A stretch of DNA of 64,000 nt from Capillidium heterosporum (GCA_016630905.1 WBMQ01000005.1:806001-870000), one strand, 5' to 3'. Positions 21,460 through 34,050 are shown, counted from the stretch's first letter. Notes: generated by a model from the letters alone, not told the origin. Numbers and translations are program-made.

Positions 21460-22315
21460 ATGGACATTCTAATAAATGTCATACTATATTCTAGGCTTAA
21501 AGTCGGTAGTTTGACGTGGCTTAAAATCGAAAACTTTTGGCAGATTATTCAAACAGTAGCTCACCACGTCCGAATAATGCCCTGTCTCCACCCTCCAGCA
21601 TTAGGTATATAAATATTCAAAATATAAAACTACAATGCTTTTATCAGCAAATATTTCACTACTTTGATGGGAAACACTTTGTCGACGTCACGAGTTATCT
21701 CCAATCCCAACCGTATTCGACCAGTACACACCTCGAACGTCAACATACCGACTATGGACATAAGCCCAAGTTCGATGGAATTGGTGGAGGTATGTTATCA
21801 CTACACCCTCAGTCTCAAACTCCCCATAACGCTCTATAAGGTAGTCAGCTATGGTGGTACAAAGACGAAGCAGGAGTTTTGCAAAAGTATTAAACGCACC
21901 TTTCTATTCAGACTAATACTGCTCTTCCTTTTCTTTGGCACACTTTTTACCGTGTTGATAATACAGGAATACTATACGATGGGGTTCCTTCCGATAGTGC
22001 TCATATTCTTTATATGTATATGTATACTATATCTGGTAACCTCTATTTATGATGCTTAAGTATTAATTTTTGATAAAGCAATTCTCCCATTACCTGAAGT
22101 CGCTGGGCAGTAAGGATGCGTACCTGGAACGGAATAGGATTGAGGCAGCTAAATTTCGTGCTTTGGAATGTAGGGCTCGACAATCCCAACTGAACTTCGA
22201 GATCATCACTGGGTTTACACGGACGTTGACGTTGCCCTGTTATAACAATTCCATCCTCGTACCTCCAATCTATGTTGAGACACCTGACCCTCCTGCGTAT
22301 GATGTACCTCACTAG
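21460..22315 (+). CDS. Two-helix membrane protein, family unknown
   Basis: My model has four exons, 21460-21505, 21544-21604, 21648-22035 and 22079-22315, with introns of 38, 43 and 43 nt, all in matching phase, giving 243 residues. The last junction is well supported: it removes a stop and joins two open frames. The two 5' exons are less certain, and a minimal model would start at the ATG at 21667. A Ser/Pro/Asn-rich N-terminus precedes a soluble part with MDISPSSMELVEVCYHY. Two adjacent hydrophobic segments follow (about residues 155-200, LILLFLFFGTLFTVLII and FLPIVLIFFICICILYL). A basic tail and a Pro/Tyr-rich end (PPIYVETPDPPAYDVPH) close the protein. The tail resembles PPxY-type adaptor ligands but has PDPPAY. 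I do not recognise the family. Confidence 0.6.
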
Positions 22316-23110
22316 CTTGACTTTTCCTTTGGCTTACCTAAATGTTTGATGTAAATAAGGGCTTTAAAAACTAATAAAGAAACATGCACAGCTATATAAA
22401 CTGTTCTCAAATCGAAGTATATTGATACACCTAAAGATTATTAGAAATGTAGATATCGGACAGCACGGATACTCCACCAAGCCGGTGGACCTGCTGCACT
22501 TGTATAAAAGCTAAATATAGAACTGTAAATCTATTTTTATACCCACCACAAATCCATAGCCCACTACGATGGATACATAGTCTCTATCAATATGGTGGAT
22601 TACTCGTGATAAAAGACAATGTATTTAGGAGTAATGCCAACAGCTCAAGCTAAAAATAATATATGCAACGTTCACAAGCCTACAGTTCCAAATGTTGGTA
22701 AAGGGGAACCCCGCCATCTTCCAAATCCTCCAACTCATCAATCCGAAAGCAAACCCGCTATCTTTATAAATATCTAGCTCAACTTATTGATACGGTTGAT
22801 AAGTATTACCTTTGTTAACCTTATCCAATATGTTTTGTTCATGCGGTATCTGGGAGATATATTTAAATAGGTTTAGATAAAAGGCTAATAGATACGGTTT
22901 AGCTATATGTCTTCAATCTTTATGGTATAAATTCGGTGTATAGGAAGCCACTCAAAGTTTATGGCTTCAGGCTAAAAATATGCCTTCTTTTTATATCCGC
23001 TTCTATTTTTAAATTGACTTTATTTGAGTGAGTCAAGGCACATATAAAATGTATATAAACTTAAAGGATGGAGAGGATATAGTACTCATAACAAATTAAA
23101 AAACAAAGCA
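22316..23110. other. Spacer with possible coding relics
   Basis: Between about 22445 and 22790 the sequence is less AT-rich and has short protein-like pieces (GQHGYSTKPVDLLHLYK and SIAHYDGYIVSINMVDY) without an open gene. Possibly a dead gene fragment; the rest is plain spacer. Confidence 0.3.
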
Positions 23111-24163
23111 ATGTTAGAAGAAGGTATCGTAAACCAGCTTATCGCCAAGTTAGAATCCAATAGCTCCATCTTAATAAAGGATAAGAAGGTACTCGAAGCA
23201 AAGTTGCTAAAGATCCGTAAAGGTGGTTCAGCCAATTTAACTGTCATCACTGGTAAACATATATATCCAATTTTCAAGTACTTATTTGTTGAAAATAGAT
23301 TACGATGCTACCTTAACCGAATACTGGTTGAAAGACGGCGTTAAACAACTAGGTGGACATGACATCCCATTGTCATCAAATTTGATTTCCGATGAGGTAC
23401 TATACTTTTAAACAATATCACCTACTAATGGTTAAAACTTTTATTATAAAGTTCAAATTAGAGAAGGATAACCTAGGTAGAAAATACTCCAAGTGTCTAT
23501 CCGATCTAACGCTAAGTGCAGTTGAGAAAGAAAAGGTTTTGGAAAAGTGGTTCGAAAGCGTACATGACCTCTTCATAAAGGAAAACTTAACTTTCAACAG
23601 CTTGAGCGACATTGTTTTGAACTTTGACACCAAATTTAGGGCGTATGTTGATAGATTTTTCAATTTGTGTAGTGAGTTAAATGTACCCATTCTTGTCGTA
23701 TCGGCTGGTTTACAAAGTAAGCAGCTATATAATATAGTACTACTGCTAACCATTTATATCCTACAGATATCATAGAGTTAACCTTGAAGAAGTACAAATT
23801 CGACTCAAACAATGTGCAAGTCAAAGGCAACAAGATGAACTTTTCTATTAACTCACCGTTCCAATTGGAAAGCTTTGACACAGTTATACACATGCTAAAC
23901 AAGAATAATCTCAAAGTTGATGACGATCCCGAGTTACTACATCTGAAGATAAAGCCAGCTGTATACTTTTAGGTGATAGTTTAGGTGATTCCTTTATGGC
24001 CCAGCCCTTCCACATCGACAACGTAGTAAAAGTTGGGTTCGTTAATTTCGATGCCCAAAACCAAGATTTAATTGAGAGTTACCTAGCAAACTTTGATCTA
24101 GTTTTGGTTGGGGATGCTAGCTTTGAAGTCGTCAACGATATGGTACAGTTGGTACAAGCTTAA
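23111..24163 (+). CDS. Pyrimidine 5'-nucleotidase, UMPH-1 / cytosolic 5'-nucleotidase III family
   Basis: Four exons: 23111-23252, 23299-23396, 23452-23716 and 23767-24163. The family removes phosphate from pyrimidine nucleoside monophosphates by a HAD aspartyl-phosphate mechanism. Motif I, DYDATLT with Asp48 as nucleophile, is formed only after splicing of intron 1. Downstream are VPILVVSAGLQN (motif II region), LGDSLGDSFM (motif III/IV) and the family C-terminus DLVLVGDASFEVVNDMVQ. The last exon contains a 1-nt frame break just before LGDSLGD: one more T in the T run at 23968-23971 would keep the frame and give 300 residues, the normal length. Everything else is conserved, so a sequence error or a very recent lesion is likely. 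Cytosolic location is inferred. Confidence 0.85.
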
Positions 24164-24813
24164 GTTTTGGCTTGCTATAATGATTATTTACTATTAAATG
24201 GATTAGGTATGTTTGTTGTAAATAATGGTACAGTTATTTCATAGCATTTATACGAAAGTTTTTCATTAATTTAAATATTGGCAATGACTTTCAAAAACCT
24301 AAAAGTGAGATATTATAATATGAAGTTTCTCAATCTTCATCTATTGCTTAAACTGTGTTTTATAGTAACTATATACTATTAGTTACCTTATTTCTGCTGT
24401 GTTCGTTGCATGTCCTCGCTTAAAACTTGATATTTTAGATATTCATAATCTTTTGAATTTGCTTGTCAAAGATGGGCAGTTGGTACTCTAGGCATCATAA
24501 TCTTTAAAAGTAGTTTAGGTATGGTTCTTGTATAATCAAACGCAGCTGAAGTACTCAGCCCAACTTATGCTGAACAGCTCCTTAGCTTCTAATTTTCTTC
24601 TTGATATAAGGTGTTTAGACCATGTTTTACTCTTTGAAAATCTAAAAGGTTGGAAAAACAGGTGGTTTGATTTTCTGTCAAATTTGAGAGTTTGCAAATC
24701 AGCTGCATTTAATTTGAAGTACCTTGCTAAAATTCAACATAAAATACTATTAGCTAATTTAATCTCAAAGCCCAGTTTTAGAACCTTCAAACTTCCAGAT
24801 TCCAAACTTTTCA
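24164..24813. other. Spacer with an unassigned open frame
   Basis: A plus-strand frame is open from 24528 into the next gene's start region but has no ATG at its head and no family resemblance, so it is not called as a gene. Confidence 0.4.
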
Positions 24814-25217
24814 ATGAAGTTCATCCAAGTTCTAAGAGTGACACTAAAATCCAACAGCCGATTTATCAACCCAACATTGACAACAATACGTACTATGAGC
24901 AGCTCAAATTCCGATAACAAGAACAAAGAGCCCATCCCACAATTTTCTGAAACTAGGAACCCCGATGGAACACCTTTAGCGTTACCAAGTATTCCAACCA
25001 ATTCGGAAACTGAAGGTAATACTACTTCTTTCAACTTGGGACAGAGCATCAAGTTAGATACTATTGGACCAGTAGTAGTCAATGAAGATGGTAGTATAAG
25101 TAGGATAGATAATTGGTCTACTCTAAGTGATATTGAAAAGAGACATATAATAGATTGGTTACCAAACGCAATAAGCAGAGGCTGGAGAAGTTGAAACTCA
25201 AATTGGAAGAGAATTAA
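24814..25217 (+). CDS. Small, probably mitochondrial, conserved fungal protein
   Basis: Begins at the ATG at 24814 with a basic, hydroxylated, acid-free N-terminus (MKFIQVLRVTLKSNSRFINP) typical of a mitochondrial presequence. The conserved core is IGPVVVNEDGSISRIDNW followed by DIEKRHIIDWLP. The expected basic C-terminal end, RNKQRLEKLKLKLEEN, lies in the next frame. A 1-nt break sits at the A run 25164-25166; an added A would read LPKRNKQRLEK and give 134 residues. I recall many short fungal proteins with the pattern GP.VVN.DGS.SRI.NW..M...E and a terminal RN..RL, of unknown function. Read without the shift, the frame would stop at about 25194 and lose the conserved tail. Confidence 0.65.
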
Positions 25218-26020
25218 AGGATTTGGTAGGTATATATTTGATAGGTTTTTTGAGTTATTTTTTTAGCCAATGTTATTAGTTTAAACTGTGAATTATTGTT
25301 AATGCAATTGAAAATTTAGTATTAGTCTTTATAAATTTTTCGTTGATTTGATATCCTATCTCTAAATTGAGTTTAAAGTATAGATCAAATCTTATATAAT
25401 ATAACATTCTTTATTCAAGTATCATACTATCTTGTTATAGTCCCTTACGAAGTCATTTCCATTACATATATTACGGAGTTTTGATAGTTGTTGAGATCAC
25501 AACTATTGCCATTTATAAACTTAAAATAAAATTTAGTAAAATAATTATAGAATTAACATTTCACTTTTGAATTTGCTATACCAGTTCACAATTCATCCAT
25601 ACAACATCGTTGCAATTGCAGTGAATCTACAGTGGTAATATCTGTATATTCATATTGCTTCGAAAGCTCTCTACGAAATGCATATACATATCCTTTAAAA
25701 CTTTGATAATTACTTGCAACCTTAGTAAAGTATTCGTTCAACAAAATCCAAATGACCACAGCTTGTTGGTATTTATCGTACTTATTCTAAGGCCTACCTC
25801 AAACGGACATAACTATACACACGATATCAAAGTGCCCCTTTGAAAAGTTTCAAGGTAGGTTTTACGGCAAAAGAACAACCCGAATTTTCATTTAGTCCGT
25901 AAACTTTTTCAGGATAATAGTGTCAACCAAACCAATTTCAGCCAATAATATGAAACCTCAACGAAACTATAAAGCAAGTTCAAAGCATTTCGTTTCTATA
26001 CCAAGTTTGCAAAACAAAAA
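25218..26020. other. Spacer and promoter of the TSC13 gene
   Basis: No supported gene. A 62-codon frame at 25655-25843 lacks family features. Confidence 0.45.
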
Positions 26021-27143
26021 ATGAAGGTTCAAGTCAAGTTAGGGAAAAAGGAACCATTCGTCATCGATTTCGGTAGTAAAAGTAACAAAGAGATCGTTGT
26101 TAAGGATCTTGAAGTCGAGATTAAGAAATTGAGTAAGTGAAATTTGATGGATACTTGTTGACAATTATTTTTTAGAAAAGTTGAGCATCGAAAGACAGCG
26201 TATCAAGTTCAATGAAAAGGTACTCAAAAAGAATAGTGGCGAAACTTTAGCTTTCTACCAGATTGAAGATAACGGTACCTTGTATATTCCCAACTAAAAC
26301 TAACTTCATTGAAAAGATTTGCTCCAAGTCAAAGATCTGGGTCCCCAGATCAGTTGGCGTACCGTCTTCTTCATTGAGTATTTGGGCCCCTTACTTATTC
26401 ACCCCATCTACTACTATTTCGTAGCTCCCTACCTCTACGGTTCTAAATTCCAGCCTAGTCTTATTCAGACGTAAGTTTTTTCAAGTACAAGTGCTTATTT
26501 CCTCAAAAATAGCACTACTTTATGGTTTGTTGTGTTGCACTTTTTGAAACGTGAATTCGAAACTATTTTCGTACACAAGTTCTCTAACGCCACCATGCCC
26601 CTGTTCAACCTGTTCAAGAACAGTGGCCACTACCACTTTTTGTCAGGGTACTTGATTGCCTACTTCGTTTACGTACCCAACTCCACCGTCCAAGACGTAG
26701 GTTCCATGTACTATTTGGGCTGGGCTCTCTATCTGGTAAGTCCAAAATTATATATTTTGGCACCTAGTTCTAACTTGTAGCTTTTAGTATGGTGAGATCT
26801 CCAATTTGTCAACCCATATTACCCTCAGCAACTTGCGACCAGCCGGTACTACCGTACGTAAGATTCCCCTTCGGGTACGGATTCGATTTACTTTCCTGTC
26901 CCAACTACTTTTTCGAGACTTTAGCTTGGGTCGGTATTGCCTTGATCACCAACAACTGGACTGGTAAGTTTTTGTTCACCTAATGTTGACTAATTGCTGC
27001 CTTTTTATTATTTAGTCTGGTTGTTTACAGCGGTTGCCTTCGGCCAAATGTACCTCTGGGCTATCAAGAAGCACAAGGCCTACAAGAAGGAATTCCCCGC
27101 CTATCCCAAGGGACGTAAAGCTATCATCCCTTTCTTAGTTTGA
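26021..27143 (+). CDS. TSC13: Very-long-chain enoyl-CoA reductase (TSC13/TECR family)
   Basis: Six exons: 26021-26132, 26176-26274, 26317-26470, 26513-26735, 26788-26963 and 27016-27143, giving about 296 residues. It catalyses the last step of fatty-acid elongation in the ER, reducing trans-2-enoyl-CoA. The N-terminus is the family's ubiquitin-like domain. After intron 2 (42 nt, a multiple of three with in-frame stops) comes VKDLGPQISWRTVFFIEYLG. Then follow HFLKREFETIFVHKFSNATM, NLFKNSGHYHF, GYGFDLLSCPNYFFETLAW and the basic tail ending GRKAIIPFLV. Exon 5 has one extra base: one fewer C in the run 26866-26869 reads IPFGYGFDL. Loss of this essential enzyme is unlikely, so I suspect a sequence error. 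The hydrophobic segments fit a multispanning ER protein. Confidence 0.88.
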
Positions 27144-27679
27144 TATAATAAACTATTGGGAGCGCTTATGCAAGTGACTAAAAGTTTCTGTACTGCCATT
27201 TTATATAAGGCAGGTATTATATTTTTTCATTATCACTTAAACTGTAATAAACTCCTTCGTATTTAAAGGATCAAAGTTGTAGATGCTCGATATTATTTAT
27301 AAAAATATTCTTTGGCATACATATTTATATTCCTTTGCTCTGTTTATTCAAATTTATATTCTACCAATCCCAGTCTTTATATAATTGTAAAGGAAATTAG
27401 CACTTGGCTATTTCAAAGTTAATCCTAAAAATATAAACTGCATCAAGATATGTAAGCCAAGCAATAAATCTATTTGATAGAAGTTGAAGCTTTAAACTAA
27501 TACAGTCAGGTTGAAAAGGTAAAATAAAACTTTAGTCAGGTAAAAAGTAAATTGAAGATGTTGTCAAAGCAAAAGTAGGCCGGAGCTCCGGTAGGAGGAC
27601 GGAGCCGTAGCCAGTTTAATGTTCAATCTAAAATAAAACATCAAGTAAAACGTGGATGGGGCAGTGGAAGTAGAAGGGG
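27144..27679. other. Spacer between convergent genes
   Basis: The 3' regions of TSC13 and NDUFS1. No coding signal. Confidence 0.5.
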
Positions 27680-29892
27680 TTAGGCGAAGGCGGCATTGGG
27701 TTCGTCGATGGGCAGCTTCTTGGTGAAGGCGGTGGAGCACTTAGCCATGGTCGTCGACGAGCGGGCAATCGGGTTGGTAAGGTAGAAGTCATGGATGGGG
27801 TTGATAAGGTTACCGGATCCAGCTTTAGAGGCACTGATCGACTGCAAACCAAGGAGGGGGCTCAAGCTGCTGGTCTCTAATTCCTCGTAGCACACCAAGG
27901 TGGGGGACACGTCACTCATACGTTCACGAAGGGAAGTCAAGTCATCATAGGGTAATGTCTTACCGGCGACCTCGGACAATGCCCTTACGATCTTCCAATC
28001 CTCACGAGCGGCACCAGGAGCCGTAACGGCAGCACGGGTCAGCTGAGCCTTACCTTCAGTATTGACGTAGGTGGCGTTTTTCTCGGTGTAGGCGGTGCCG
28101 GGCAAGATGACGTCGGCGAACTGGGCACCGGTGTCACCGTGGTGTCCCTGGTAGACGACGAAACTATCCTTGGGTACGTCTGAAACGTCGATCTCATCAG
28201 CGTTTAGCAAGTACACTAGGGCGGGGGTGGATTTGGAGGTGTGGCTGGGGACGAAACCGATATCCAAGGCGGCGGTACGGGAAGCGGCACGCTGTAACAC
28301 GTTATAGCCGTTCCAACCATCCTGGACGAGGTTCTTCTGGAACTTTTCGACTAATTTGGCGATGTCAGAGAAGATGGCGTTGGCGTTAGGGTGCTCAGCG
28401 ACTCCTGAACCGACAACAATCATCGGTTTCTTAGCGGCGGCCAGACGCTTGGCGAAGTCGCTCTTGCCGGAAGTGATGTCGGTGATTGCCGATGCATTCT
28501 CACCGAGGTGGTCGTAGTCGCAAGTCAAAGTGGCGGGTTGGCCAATGAGGGCGACATCAGTTCCGTTGTGAAGGTAGGTCTTGCGAAGACGGGCGTTGAT
28601 GATGGGGGCCTCATGACGGGGGTTGGTACCGATCAACAGAACCAAGTCGGATTCTTCAATTCCAGTGATGGAAGAGTTAAAGAGATAGTTGGAACGGAGG
28701 TCGGCGCCGTAGGCAGGAACCTCCTGACCCTTGGGGCCTTCGAAGCAGAGATTGTCGGATCCAAAGGAATTGAGCAGGTCTTTGACGGCAACCAAACTTT
28801 CAGCATCGGCAAACTGGCCAGCAATGGCCTTGATGTCTTTACCTTCTACCTTGTTGAGTTCGGTGGCGATGCGGTGGAGAGCATCGGGCCAAGAAGCTGG
28901 TACAAACTTCGAGCCATCACGGATTAAAGGTACGGTGAGACGTTGGCGCTTAAGACCATCATAGGCGAAGCGGGTCTTGTCTGAAATCCACTCTTCGTTG
29001 ATATCTTCGTTGAGACGGGGAAGGATACGCATGACTTCAAGACCACGAGAGTCAACACGGATGTTGCTACCAACGGCATCCATAATATCGATGCTTTCAG
29101 TCTTCTTAAGTTCCCAAGGACGAGCAGTCATAGGCGTAGGGCTTCGAGGTGAGGGCACCTACGGGGCAAAGATCAATGATGTTACCCGACATTTCTGAAT
29201 CCAAGGTCTTTTCGATATAAGTACCGATCTGCATGTCGTTACCACGTCCAGAAGTACCAAGCTCGGGTATTCCAGCAATCTCGTTGGCAAAACGGACGCA
29301 ACGAGTACAGTGGATACAACGAGTCATGATAGTCTTGACCAGAGGTCCAAAGTTTTTGTTTTCGACAGCACGCTTACCGACAGGCTCGAAGAAACGGGAG
29401 CGGTCGGAACCGTAGCGGACAGATTGGTCCTGGAGATCACATTCACCACCTTGATCGCACACGGGACAATCCAAGGGATGGTTGGCTAGGAGGAACTCCA
29501 TAACTCCTTCACGTGCCTTCTTTACTAGAGGGGTGTCGGTATGCACTTTCATGCCAGGCATGATGGGGAAGGCGCATGAAGCGACTGGTTTGGGGGATTT
29601 CTCTAACTCTACCAGGCACATACGGCAATTACCAGCTACACCCAAACGCTCATGATAGCAGAAACGGGGAATGTCGACTCCGGCTTTCTCGCAAGCTTGG
29701 ATGAGGGCTGAACCTTGCTCGACTTTAACTGAGTTGCCATTGACAAAAATTTCAATCTCGGCTCTATTTATCGAAGTGCTGTTGAAGTTCCTTAGGCCTA
29801 ACAAAACTTAATGGATAAAATTGACCTAGTTTACCTCTGGAACCGGCTTGCACAGCTTGTCTTTTGAACTGTTTGCTTAGAATTTGAAGCAT
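27680..29892 (-). CDS. NDUFS1: NADH:ubiquinone oxidoreductase 75-78 kDa subunit (complex I, NDUFS1)
   Basis: Exon 1 is 29892-29835 and exon 2 is 29797-27680, with a 37-nt intron; about 724 residues, the normal length. The first exon encodes a basic mitochondrial presequence ([20 protein letters not shown]). It then shows the 2Fe-2S ferredoxin cysteines ([17 protein letters not shown]), the His-containing cluster motif ([20 protein letters not shown]), the 4Fe-4S set [16 protein letters not shown] and [12 protein letters not shown]. The molybdopterin-oxidoreductase-like domain follows, starting [21 protein letters not shown] 1-nt frame break lies between SKPYA and TARPWEL (29126-29136). The two halves otherwise join exactly at a conserved site, so an error in the sequence is the simplest reading. 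The protein is an electron-transfer arm subunit on the matrix side of the inner membrane. Confidence 0.93.
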
Positions 29893-32091
29893 CCTAAAAT
29901 TTTCAAAGCTAGATTAGATAGGTAGATTAGATAAATAAGTTACTTAGTAGAACTTTATTTCAAATTTATCTTGACCTAAAGATCTGTCGAATGAGTTGAT
30001 GATGCTGCTGACCCTCACTTGGGAAATTCGATTTTCAATGGAATCAGTACTGATTTTAAGATAGGATCTCTAAAAAATCTTTAATCAAGATTTCAGCTGA
30101 TTTCACCTCATCCTGAACCAATAGAATTGGGTGATTCTTGCATAGATTGATACTGTTAATAGTCAATTAGATTACGTTTTAGCTGCTTCTAACAAACCAA
30201 ATCAAAAATAGTGTACTGTAGATGCTACTTGGAGACAACTATATGAACATATAGGCGTAAATCAACAGATAGATACTAGGTTATATAATCTACTTAATAA
30301 ATACATTGGCTATAGTAATAAATGTTAGGGAGAGTTATCAATATAAAGCTTATCAAAATATATTGGAAGCTTCTTTAGATCAACAATGATAAAGTTAATT
30401 TATAACTCCCTGTATTCCGAATTAAACTTGAAACTTCTTAAATAAAAATTAACATAATTACAAGTTTAATTTGGAACAAATGAGCTAAATATATGTGTAG
30501 ATAATTAGAAGTATAATAAAAAGCTATACAGTTGTTAACTATTACTTACATTAATCATTATATAAAGCCATAATTTCTTACCAATATATTGGTTAGTACT
30601 AGACTAAATGATGTAGTATACTTATATCTAAACAGCAATCAAATTAACTTCAACTTAAAACTTATAATTCCAAACGTCAATGTTGCAAATAGTGCCCAAA
30701 ATATATGCCGCTCTTAATTATTACTTTGTGCCATATAATATAAGTTTGTAATTGTTACTTTTGCTTTATATTTGAATTAGTTATTTGCCGTTACTGATTT
30801 CCTATAGAGCTTCTTACCATGTAAGTTCAACATAGAATATGCAAGGTACATACAGTAATTCCATCCAGCGTTTTCATAGCTGCTACTAACGTGCCTCTTG
30901 GCAAAATTTTGATATTAATAATTCAAATGATATCTTTATATCAACAGTGCTTTTTAGAGTGCCAAGTGGCTGTGTATACTTTAGATTCTAATAAGTCTAA
31001 GCTGAATTTCTTGACTAAATAGGCATATGTCAAACTTGACACTTGTAAAATTTTCTCTAAAGTGAAGGATTCGCCAAGGGCAATCTATAAAGGATTTAGT
31101 ATACGAGTTTATTGTTCGGTAGATACCCATTTTTGGTTTCTAGCTCGCTATCTATAAATTTAGATATCTTTCACATGTACTGCCAAGTGTCTACTAAAAG
31201 AAGGTTGGAAATTATAAGATAGATTAATCTATAATACAGCTAGCTCGATCACTTTCATGCCAAGTAACCTCTATATGAATAACAAATGCCTTGGTAGGTT
31301 TAAATAATACTATAGTACTATACTAGTATATAGCCTGCATATTTCTAAATCATTTGCTAGTAATGAGAGTCAGGTCAAGGCTATTACAAAATACAAGTAA
31401 CTTTCAAAATTTAAGTACTCTTTGCTACAGATTATTAGCACGGTTATTGGTTTAGAATGAAATGTTTATCAACTTATATTTTGTACAACAGATATTATTT
31501 TGTCGCAAGGTATAAGATAACTTCCTATTAAATACAATATAGGCATACTTATGAGAAAGATATGTATAGTTTGAGATGTCAATTTTGTATACAAATATAT
31601 AGATATCGTAATGAACTGATTATCATAAATTAAAATGACTCATATAAATACCCATCCATATTATCAAAATCTGCCCAAGTCAATATGCAGCTGTATCAAT
31701 CCAACCTACCATCATATGATAAGTATAGGCCTGATATTATACCAATCGAACTTAATAAATGCTACCTATATTAAGATAAACAGAAAGAGTTTTTAGCTAG
31801 ATGCAAATCTTAAATTTTCCATTTATGTGATTCTAAAAATCCTACAGCTTTCAAATCTCGTAATGCATTTTAGCTATCCATCACACAAACAACTTTTCAG
31901 ACCAATGCCTTTACCAATCTATACGCTAGGAAAGTTTAGTCGGAATATGTGTTTTTAGCCGAGGGCTGTTGCGGACGGATACGGTGCACGGATATGAGTC
32001 TAGCTAGTATAGGTTAGTAGCAATGGTTGCAAACCAAGACCTTGGGTTTTGTCTCGTAAAAATAAAATATTTTGTTCTTTGAATTTGACCC
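29893..32091. other. Long AT-rich spacer
   Basis: About 2.2 kb without a recognisable gene. It holds several GCCAAG hexamers (30961, 31073, 31182, 31259) discussed in the findings. Confidence 0.5.
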
Positions 32092-32125
32092 GCCAAGCAG
32101 TTGACTTATAAAGAACTAACTTGGC
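32092..32125 (+). promoter_or_regulatory. Dyad GCCAAG-N22-CTTGGC enclosing a TATAAA box
   Basis: Inverted hexamers at 32092-32097 and 32120-32125 flank TATAAA, about 100 nt before the ATG at 32225. The same arrangement precedes the paralogue at 34222. GCCAAG matches the GCCARG core known for PacC/Rim101 factors, but that link is inference. Confidence 0.45.
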
Positions 32126-32224
32126 GAAGTTTTACTTGGAAGTTTTGAACCAAAATTGAGCCCTATATAAACATGGAAAAGTTTTGAAAAAAATTTACCA
32201 ATATTCTAATCTATATACATAAGT

Positions 32225-32986
32225 ATGAAGCAAAATCCCTTCCTCCAAATTCAAAACGTTAATTTGAAAACTCAGCTGCACCACAATAACATGTCTCTAT
32301 CGGAACTAAGTATCTGCAAATCGGATTGTAGTGAAACTACAACAACGACTCGAAACAGCGACCTCATCCAGAAACTAGCTAACACCAAAAGAGTAACCTT
32401 CAAATGCGATGAGAAGGTCTCAGCAGCATTCAGTTTCGAAAAGGTTACTAATTCCAGTATTAATACTCGATGCTGTATAATCCAGCCTTTACCTTTAACT
32501 TCAACTCCAGCCAACAACTCCAACACGGAATTGGGGCTGATACTAAGTTTTGGTAGCAGTTCAGCTATACTATCCGATACAGAACACAAGCTACCCATTG
32601 TAACTATCCAACCCAAGATAATGCAGCAGCTGTTTGGCAACTACAAGGTCCAACTCATCAAACACAACACCAACAACCTGTACAAAGTGAAGTTTCACGT
32701 GCCTACTCGGTTCACTCAGTTTAAGAAGCAAAGCCTAAAGGAGAAATTTGTACTAAAAGTAAAAATAGTTAGCGTTGAAGCTAACGAAACCTTTAGATTT
32801 CTTTGGATCTACGACGAGAACTTGGATTGTTGGATGTTAAAGACGCCATTACACGACGACCTAATACTAGCCAAGTTTTACGTCGAGAAGTTCAAAGTCA
32901 ACACTAAATTGGAGTTCTATACCAAGTTGAATTTAGATTTACAGAAGATACTGTTGACTATAGTTGGATTCATTGCATATAATTAA
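32225..32986 (+). CDS. Family 'LSELS' paralogue 1, possible tubby-like C-terminal fold
   Basis: An intronless gene of 253 residues, one of three related genes (with 34222-34971 and 38166-38954). A Gln/Leu-rich N-terminus leads to the shared box SLSELSICKSD and a Thr/Ser-rich linker. A central region has RCCIIQP and LILSFGSSSAIL, then YKVKFHVPTR. The conserved C-terminal half includes FLWIYDENLDCWMLKTPLHD, LILAKFYVEKFKVNTKLEFY and a hydrophobic end, LLTIVGFIAYN, that stops exactly at the terminus. The layout W..D...W.LK, then L.LA.F, then a final buried hydrophobic helix recalls the tubby-like/DUF6593 beta-barrel of fungi. This is a fold guess; I do not recognise a named family. No signal peptide or clear membrane domain apart from the last segment. 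Confidence 0.72.
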   Translation: MKQNPFLQIQNVNLKTQLHHNNMSLSELSICKSDCSETTTTTRNSDLIQKLANTKRVTFKCDEKVSAAFSFEKVTNSSINTRCCIIQPLPLTSTPANNSNTELGLILSFGSSSAILSDTEHKLPIVTIQPKIMQQLFGNYKVQLIKHNTNNLYKVKFHVPTRFTQFKKQSLKEKFVLKVKIVSVEANETFRFLWIYDENLDCWMLKTPLHDDLILAKFYVEKFKVNTKLEFYTKLNLDLQKILLTIVGFIAYN

Positions 32987-34050
32987 TAAAGTTTATTTCT
33001 ATTTTCAAAAGTATATAGATCTTTAAGTAATAGTAGATATTAAATGTTTACAAAGGCAAGCAGTATAGATGTTTAGTTTAAAAAGATAGAATCATTGAGT
33101 TAGATAGCCTACCTATTCCATAGGTTACTTTTACTACTCATCTACAGTAAGGCTGAGATAAGATGTTGGGAAATATGACTACATATCAGTATATTTATAG
33201 TGTATTTTAGGCTTTGTAGGTGATAACGATCTGATGAGGTTAGATACCTTCCCAAGCTTGTCCAATTTATGAATATATTACAGTTTCAGACGTACCAAAT
33301 TCGATTTAAACTACATCCGTCCAGCTAAATAGGTTTTGTAACTTGAATAATTTCGATACCTTATCACCAAGGATTAATGTGGAAGCTATATTTCAATTTT
33401 CTTATACTGTTTCTTTTCAATTGACCTACAACCTATCGCCGACTCTTCATCAAATCTTCTACAAACTTAAATGATGGCACTAAGTTCTTTGAGCTTTGCA
33501 GTTGTCTTTTACTTGCAAGCACTTCATACTATTTTAAAATTTTTATAGTGATAGTGTACATTTCTAACTTACCTTACATATCAAAACTTGGGCCTGAGAA
33601 ATTGGATCATACCTTTATAAAGTAAGTTGAAACGAACCTTTCTACAACTGTCAATTCAAACTACTGCCCAATAGTAAATCCAACCCTGGCACTATGCCAA
33701 CTCAACTTCAAAGTACATGCCAATAATTTCAAATTATAGGTAGCTTTTAGCTTGATGAAAACTTGCTTTCCCTTTCTAAGTTATAAAGCTCCAATAGCTT
33801 ACAAAGAATATGCTTTTATTGTAAGTTATTTATGGTTAAGATAAACTTTTCGGTGCAATGACTTTATCGATATTTCTATTAAGAAGATTCTATCGAACAG
33901 GCGATACATTTGCCGAAGCCTTTATTAAAACGAAACCAGCGTATCGAACGCAAACTTTGCACTTGCATATTGGCCTATATATTTAGAAATCCAAGGTCTT
34001 GGACTCTACTTTGTAGGAATAAAACCACCTTATTCGCCAACTTTTATTCT
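32987..34050. other. Spacer
   Basis: AT-rich, about 1.1 kb, no supported gene. Confidence 0.5.

Noticed and set aside
24528-24917. 129-codon plus-strand open frame before the small mitochondrial gene
   Set aside because: No ATG at the head, no recognised motif, and its 3' part only overlaps the called gene in another frame.
26861-26945. An intron starting at gtacgtaag in the TSC13 gene
   Set aside because: Using this donor would delete the conserved GYGFDLLSCPNYFFE block. A single extra C explains the shift better.
31601-31760. A gene in the AT-rich spacer upstream of paralogue 1
   Set aside because: Only very short frames with no ATG context or family resemblance.
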